From Sinorhizobium terangae (GTDB lineage: Bacteria > Pseudomonadota > Alphaproteobacteria > Rhizobiales > Rhizobiaceae), in NCBI RefSeq assembly GCF_009601505.1, contig NZ_WITC01000061.1, forward strand, positions 62,001 to 126,000: 64,000 bases of DNA. Reading direction: 5' to 3'. This document shows, piece by piece, positions 61,702 to 64,000 of this stretch. A program made the position numbers and the translations under genes. The notes below the pieces were generated by a model. That model was given only the letters and a program-made list of their open reading frames with translations, had not been told where the DNA came from and made no database searches. Within the stretch, counting starts at the first letter, position 1. Each line of letters begins with the position of its first letter.

Positions 61702-62474
61702 GCGCCGTTCCGCTTCTCAAAGTCAACGACGTCTCGAAATTCTACGGTAGCCGCATCGGATGCCGGAACGTCTCCTTCGAGCTCTATCCGGGTGAGGTGC
61801 TGGCGATCGTCGGCGAATCCGGTTCCGGCAAGACGACGCTTCTGTCGTGCCTTTCGACCCGGTTGATGCCGACTTCCGGCATCGTCGAATACCATATGCG
61901 CGACGGGCAGTACCGCGATCTCGCCCGCATGGGCGAGGCCGAGCGGCGCTTCCTGATGCGTACCGACTGGGGCTTCGTGCATCAGAACCCGGCCGATGGC
62001 CTCAGGATGACGGTATCGGCCGGCGCCAATGTCGGCGAGCGGCTGATGGCCGTCGGCGACCGTCACTACGGCAACATCCGCGAGACCGCAAAAGACTGGC
62101 TCAACCGCGTCGAAATCGACGAGGACCGGATCGACGACCAGCCGCGCGCCTTTTCCGGCGGCATGCGCCAGCGCCTGCAGATCGCCCGCAATCTCGTGAC
62201 CTCACCCCGCCTCGTCTTCATGGACGAGCCGACCGGCGGCCTCGACGTGTCGGTGCAGGCCCGCCTGCTCGACCTTGTGCGCGGGCTCGTCCACGACCTC
62301 GGGCTTGCCGCGATCATCGTCACCCACGACCTTGCCGTGGCGCGGCTCCTCTCTCACCGGATGATGGTGATGAAGGACGGCGCCGTTATCGAGCAGGGCC
62401 TGACGGACCGCGTGCTCGACGATCCCCGCGAGCCCTACACCCAGCTTCTCGTTTCCTCGATTCTGCAGGTCTGA
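61698..62474 (+). CDS. phnK: phosphonate C-P lyase system ATP-binding protein PhnK
   Basis: A 258-residue ABC ATPase: Walker [11 protein letters not shown]-loop [12 protein letters not shown] (PhnK-specific), signature FSGGMRQR, Walker [14 protein letters not shown] and switch VTHD. PhnK docks on PhnJ in the core complex rather than serving a transporter. ATG overlaps the phnJ stop. Confidence 0.95.
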   Translation: MSAVPLLKVNDVSKFYGSRIGCRNVSFELYPGEVLAIVGESGSGKTTLLSCLSTRLMPTSGIVEYHMRDGQYRDLARMGEAERRFLMRTDWGFVHQNPADGLRMTVSAGANVGERLMAVGDRHYGNIRETAKDWLNRVEIDEDRIDDQPRAFSGGMRQRLQIARNLVTSPRLVFMDEPTGGLDVSVQARLLDLVRGLVHDLGLAAIIVTHDLAVARLLSHRMMVMKDGAVIEQGLTDRVLDDPREPYTQLLVSSILQV

Positions 62475-62475
62475 C

Positions 62476-62520
62476 GCATGATCCCGAAAATTGGAATCCG
62501 GCTTTCGGAAAAGATCATGC
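62476..62520. repeat. intergenic palindrome between phnK and phnL
   Basis: GCATGATC / GATCATGC outer arms with CCGAAAATTGGAATCCGG inside; common rhizobial intergenic form. Confidence 0.6.
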
Positions 62521-62539
62521 GCAAAGGAAAGTAAAAGTC

Positions 62540-63247
62540 ATGGCTACTGCCCTTGTTGTTTCAGAAGTCGCCAAAAGCTTCACCATGCACTTGCGCGACG
62601 GCGTCCGCCTGCCGGTGGTCGCCAATGTCTCCTTCTCGGTGAAGGCCGGCGAATGCGTCGTGCTCGGTGGCCCCTCGGGCGTTGGCAAGAGCTCGATCCT
62701 CAAGATGCTCTACGGCAATTACGGTGTCGACGAAGGCCAGATCCTGATGGAGCATGACGGCCGATTGGTGAACCTTGCGACGGCGGAGCCGCGCATGGTG
62801 CTCGAGGTGCGGCGCACGACGCTCGGCTATGTCAGCCAATTCCTGCGCGTCGTGCCGCGCGTCTCCGCCCTCGACATCGTCGCTGAACCGCTGCAGGCGC
62901 GGGGCGTTGCGGCCGAAGAGGCGCGGGAACGGGCGGCGGAACTGCTTGCGAGGCTCAACCTGCCGAAGGAGCTCTGGGCCTTGCCGCCCGCCACCTTCTC
63001 CGGCGGCGAGCAGCAGCGCGTCAACATTGCCCGCGGCTTCATCACCGACCACAGGATCCTGCTGCTCGACGAACCGACCGCCTCGCTCGACGCGAAGAAC
63101 CGCACCGTCGTCGTCGAAATGATCGCCAAGAAGAAGGCGGAAGGTACCGCTCTGATCGGCATCTTCCACGACGAGGAAGTGCGTGACGCGGTCGCCGACC
63201 GCATCATCGACGTCGCCGAATTCTCGCCAAGGAAGCAGGCCGCATGA
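62540..63247 (+). CDS. phnL: phosphonate C-P lyase system protein PhnL (ABC ATPase)
   Basis: A 235-residue ABC ATPase: Walker [11 protein letters not shown], the PhnL hallmark [17 protein letters not shown], signature [16 protein letters not shown], Walker [12 protein letters not shown] and a switch His in IFHDEEV. Believed to act in the triphosphate transfer step. AAAGGAAA upstream of ATG 62540. Its stop overlaps the acetyltransferase start. Confidence 0.95.
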   Translation: MATALVVSEVAKSFTMHLRDGVRLPVVANVSFSVKAGECVVLGGPSGVGKSSILKMLYGNYGVDEGQILMEHDGRLVNLATAEPRMVLEVRRTTLGYVSQFLRVVPRVSALDIVAEPLQARGVAAEEARERAAELLARLNLPKELWALPPATFSGGEQQRVNIARGFITDHRILLLDEPTASLDAKNRTVVVEMIAKKKAEGTALIGIFHDEEVRDAVADRIIDVAEFSPRKQAA

Positions 63248-63858
63248 GCGAAAAACTCGGGATCGAACCCTTTATCCACCCGACCGCGAGCGTCGTGAAT
63301 TCGACGCTCGGCCGCTACACGGAAGTCCAGGAGCGCTCGCGTCTCGCCGAGGTCGACTTCGGCGACTATTCCTACATCATGCAGGATGGCTCGATCTGGT
63401 GCGCGACGATCGGCAAGTTCGTCAACATCGCTGCGGCTGTGCGGATCAATGCCACCAACCATCCGACCTGGCGCGCGACGCTGCACCATTTCACCTATCG
63501 CGCGCCGAACTATTGGGACGACGCCGACCTCGACCACGATCTCTTCGCCTGGCGGCGGCAGAACCGGGTGACGATCGGCCATGACGTCTGGATCGGCCAC
63601 GGCGCGACGATCCTACCGGGGGTTACCGTCGGCAACGGTGCGGTAATCGGTGCCGGCGCCGTTGTATCCAAGGACGTCGCCCCCTATACGATCGTCGGTG
63701 GCGTTCCGGCGAAGCTCATCCGCGAGCGGTTTACCGCCGAGGTCGGCCGAGGCATGGATCGGCTCGCCTGGTGGGATTGGGACCACACGCGGCTGCGCCG
63801 CGCGCTCGACGATTTCCGCCACCTGAGCGCCGAGGAATTCCTGGTTCGGTACGGTTGA
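63244..63858 (+). CDS. phn-locus hexapeptide-repeat acetyltransferase
   Basis: A 204-residue left-handed beta-helix protein. Repeats run from [20 protein letters not shown] through [21 protein letters not shown] to [37 protein letters not shown] and [16 protein letters not shown]. It matches the acetyltransferases that accompany C-P lyase operons in proteobacteria. Possible acceptor is an aminoalkylphosphonate; this is inference. Coupled by ATGA to phnL; phnM/phnN are not seen before the window ends. Confidence 0.9.
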   Translation: MSEKLGIEPFIHPTASVVNSTLGRYTEVQERSRLAEVDFGDYSYIMQDGSIWCATIGKFVNIAAAVRINATNHPTWRATLHHFTYRAPNYWDDADLDHDLFAWRRQNRVTIGHDVWIGHGATILPGVTVGNGAVIGAGAVVSKDVAPYTIVGGVPAKLIRERFTAEVGRGMDRLAWWDWDHTRLRRALDDFRHLSAEEFLVRYG

Positions 63859-63863
63859 CCTCA

Positions 63864-63959
63864 GCAATTCCCGGAAAAACGTGTTTTCCGTCCGGAATTG
63901 CGTCGTTTCAAAGAGTTAGATCATTTCGCTGTTTCCGTGAAACAACAAAATGATCTAAT
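63864..63959. repeat. intergenic palindromic repeat, family D copy 2
   Basis: GCAATTCCCGG..GTCCGGAATTGCG..GAGTTAGATCATTTCGCTG, GTGAAACAAC and TGATCTAAT; same modules as 35244-35340, reversed. Confidence 0.75.
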
Positions 63960-64000
63960 GCCCGTTCACCAGCTTGAGTATGAGCTGGTGGACATTGCCG

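Overview
The window reads as an alphaproteobacterial replicon of the Rhizobiales, most likely a Sinorhizobium/Ensifer chromid of the pSymB type. The basis is uniformly high GC, strong GGAG-type ribosome binding sites, families typical of rhizobia (DUF982, DUF1236, DUF3008, DUF2934, DUF3175), palindromic intergenic repeats of the RIME kind, and the pccB-pccA-methylmalonyl-CoA mutase and phnF/phnGHIJKL blocks, which from memory lie on pSymB in S. meliloti. The species call is inference. No rRNA, tRNA, CRISPR array or complete insertion sequence was seen.

0-15.6 kb holds oxidant-response and sugar-acid genes. After the tail of an ABC ATPase come a peroxiredoxin, then a carboxymuconolactone-decarboxylase/ECF41 sigma pair behind a textbook ECF41 promoter, and a methyltransferase. 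Next is a non-phosphorylative sugar-acid set: SMP-30 lactonase, DHDPS-family aldolase/dehydratase, GntR regulator, IlvD/Edd-family dehydratase, and a uronate-dehydrogenase-like gene broken by a frameshift near 9193. A second sugar locus has a Tat-exported binding protein diverging from a LacI regulator, followed by a DUF2264 protein, a 2-hydroxyacid dehydrogenase and a TIM-barrel protein joined by ATGA overlaps. No permease genes are present.

15.7-39.1 kb is a general-stress island. An EcfG/RpoE2-type sigma factor (22707-23231) lies tail to tail with a 58-residue NepR-like anti-sigma candidate. Around it are many small hydrophilic or membrane proteins, CBS, BON, DUF2934, DUF3008 and DUF3175 proteins, short-chain dehydrogenases, the glycogen/trehalose genes glgX, treZ and glgA, a eukaryotic-type topoisomerase IB, a UdgX-type uracil-DNA glycosylase and a GST. 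I find 19 candidate promoters of the RpoE2/EcfG form (GGAAC-N18/19-TT) at plausible distances upstream of these genes. Six have the full GGAAC-N16/17-CGTT form. glgX and treZ are fired back to back by two of them.

39.1-54.7 kb is transport and short-chain acyl-CoA metabolism: a DMT exporter, an FAH-family hydrolase, an orphan amino-acid binding protein and an SDR. Then comes a valine-catabolic operon (isobutyryl-CoA dehydrogenase, 3-hydroxyisobutyryl-CoA hydrolase, 3-hydroxyisobutyrate dehydrogenase). A PccR/ScfR-type regulator diverges from pccB - small membrane protein - pccA - methylmalonyl-CoA mutase. Together these take valine carbon through propionyl-CoA to succinyl-CoA. Methylmalonate-semialdehyde dehydrogenase and methylmalonyl-CoA epimerase are not in the window.

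54.7-64 kb has a methanethiol-oxidase/selenium-binding protein with a small membrane protein, two small proteins, and the C-P lyase locus: phnF diverging from phnGHIJKL plus a hexapeptide acetyltransferase. A PHO box and a PhnF-like palindrome lie between phnF and phnG.
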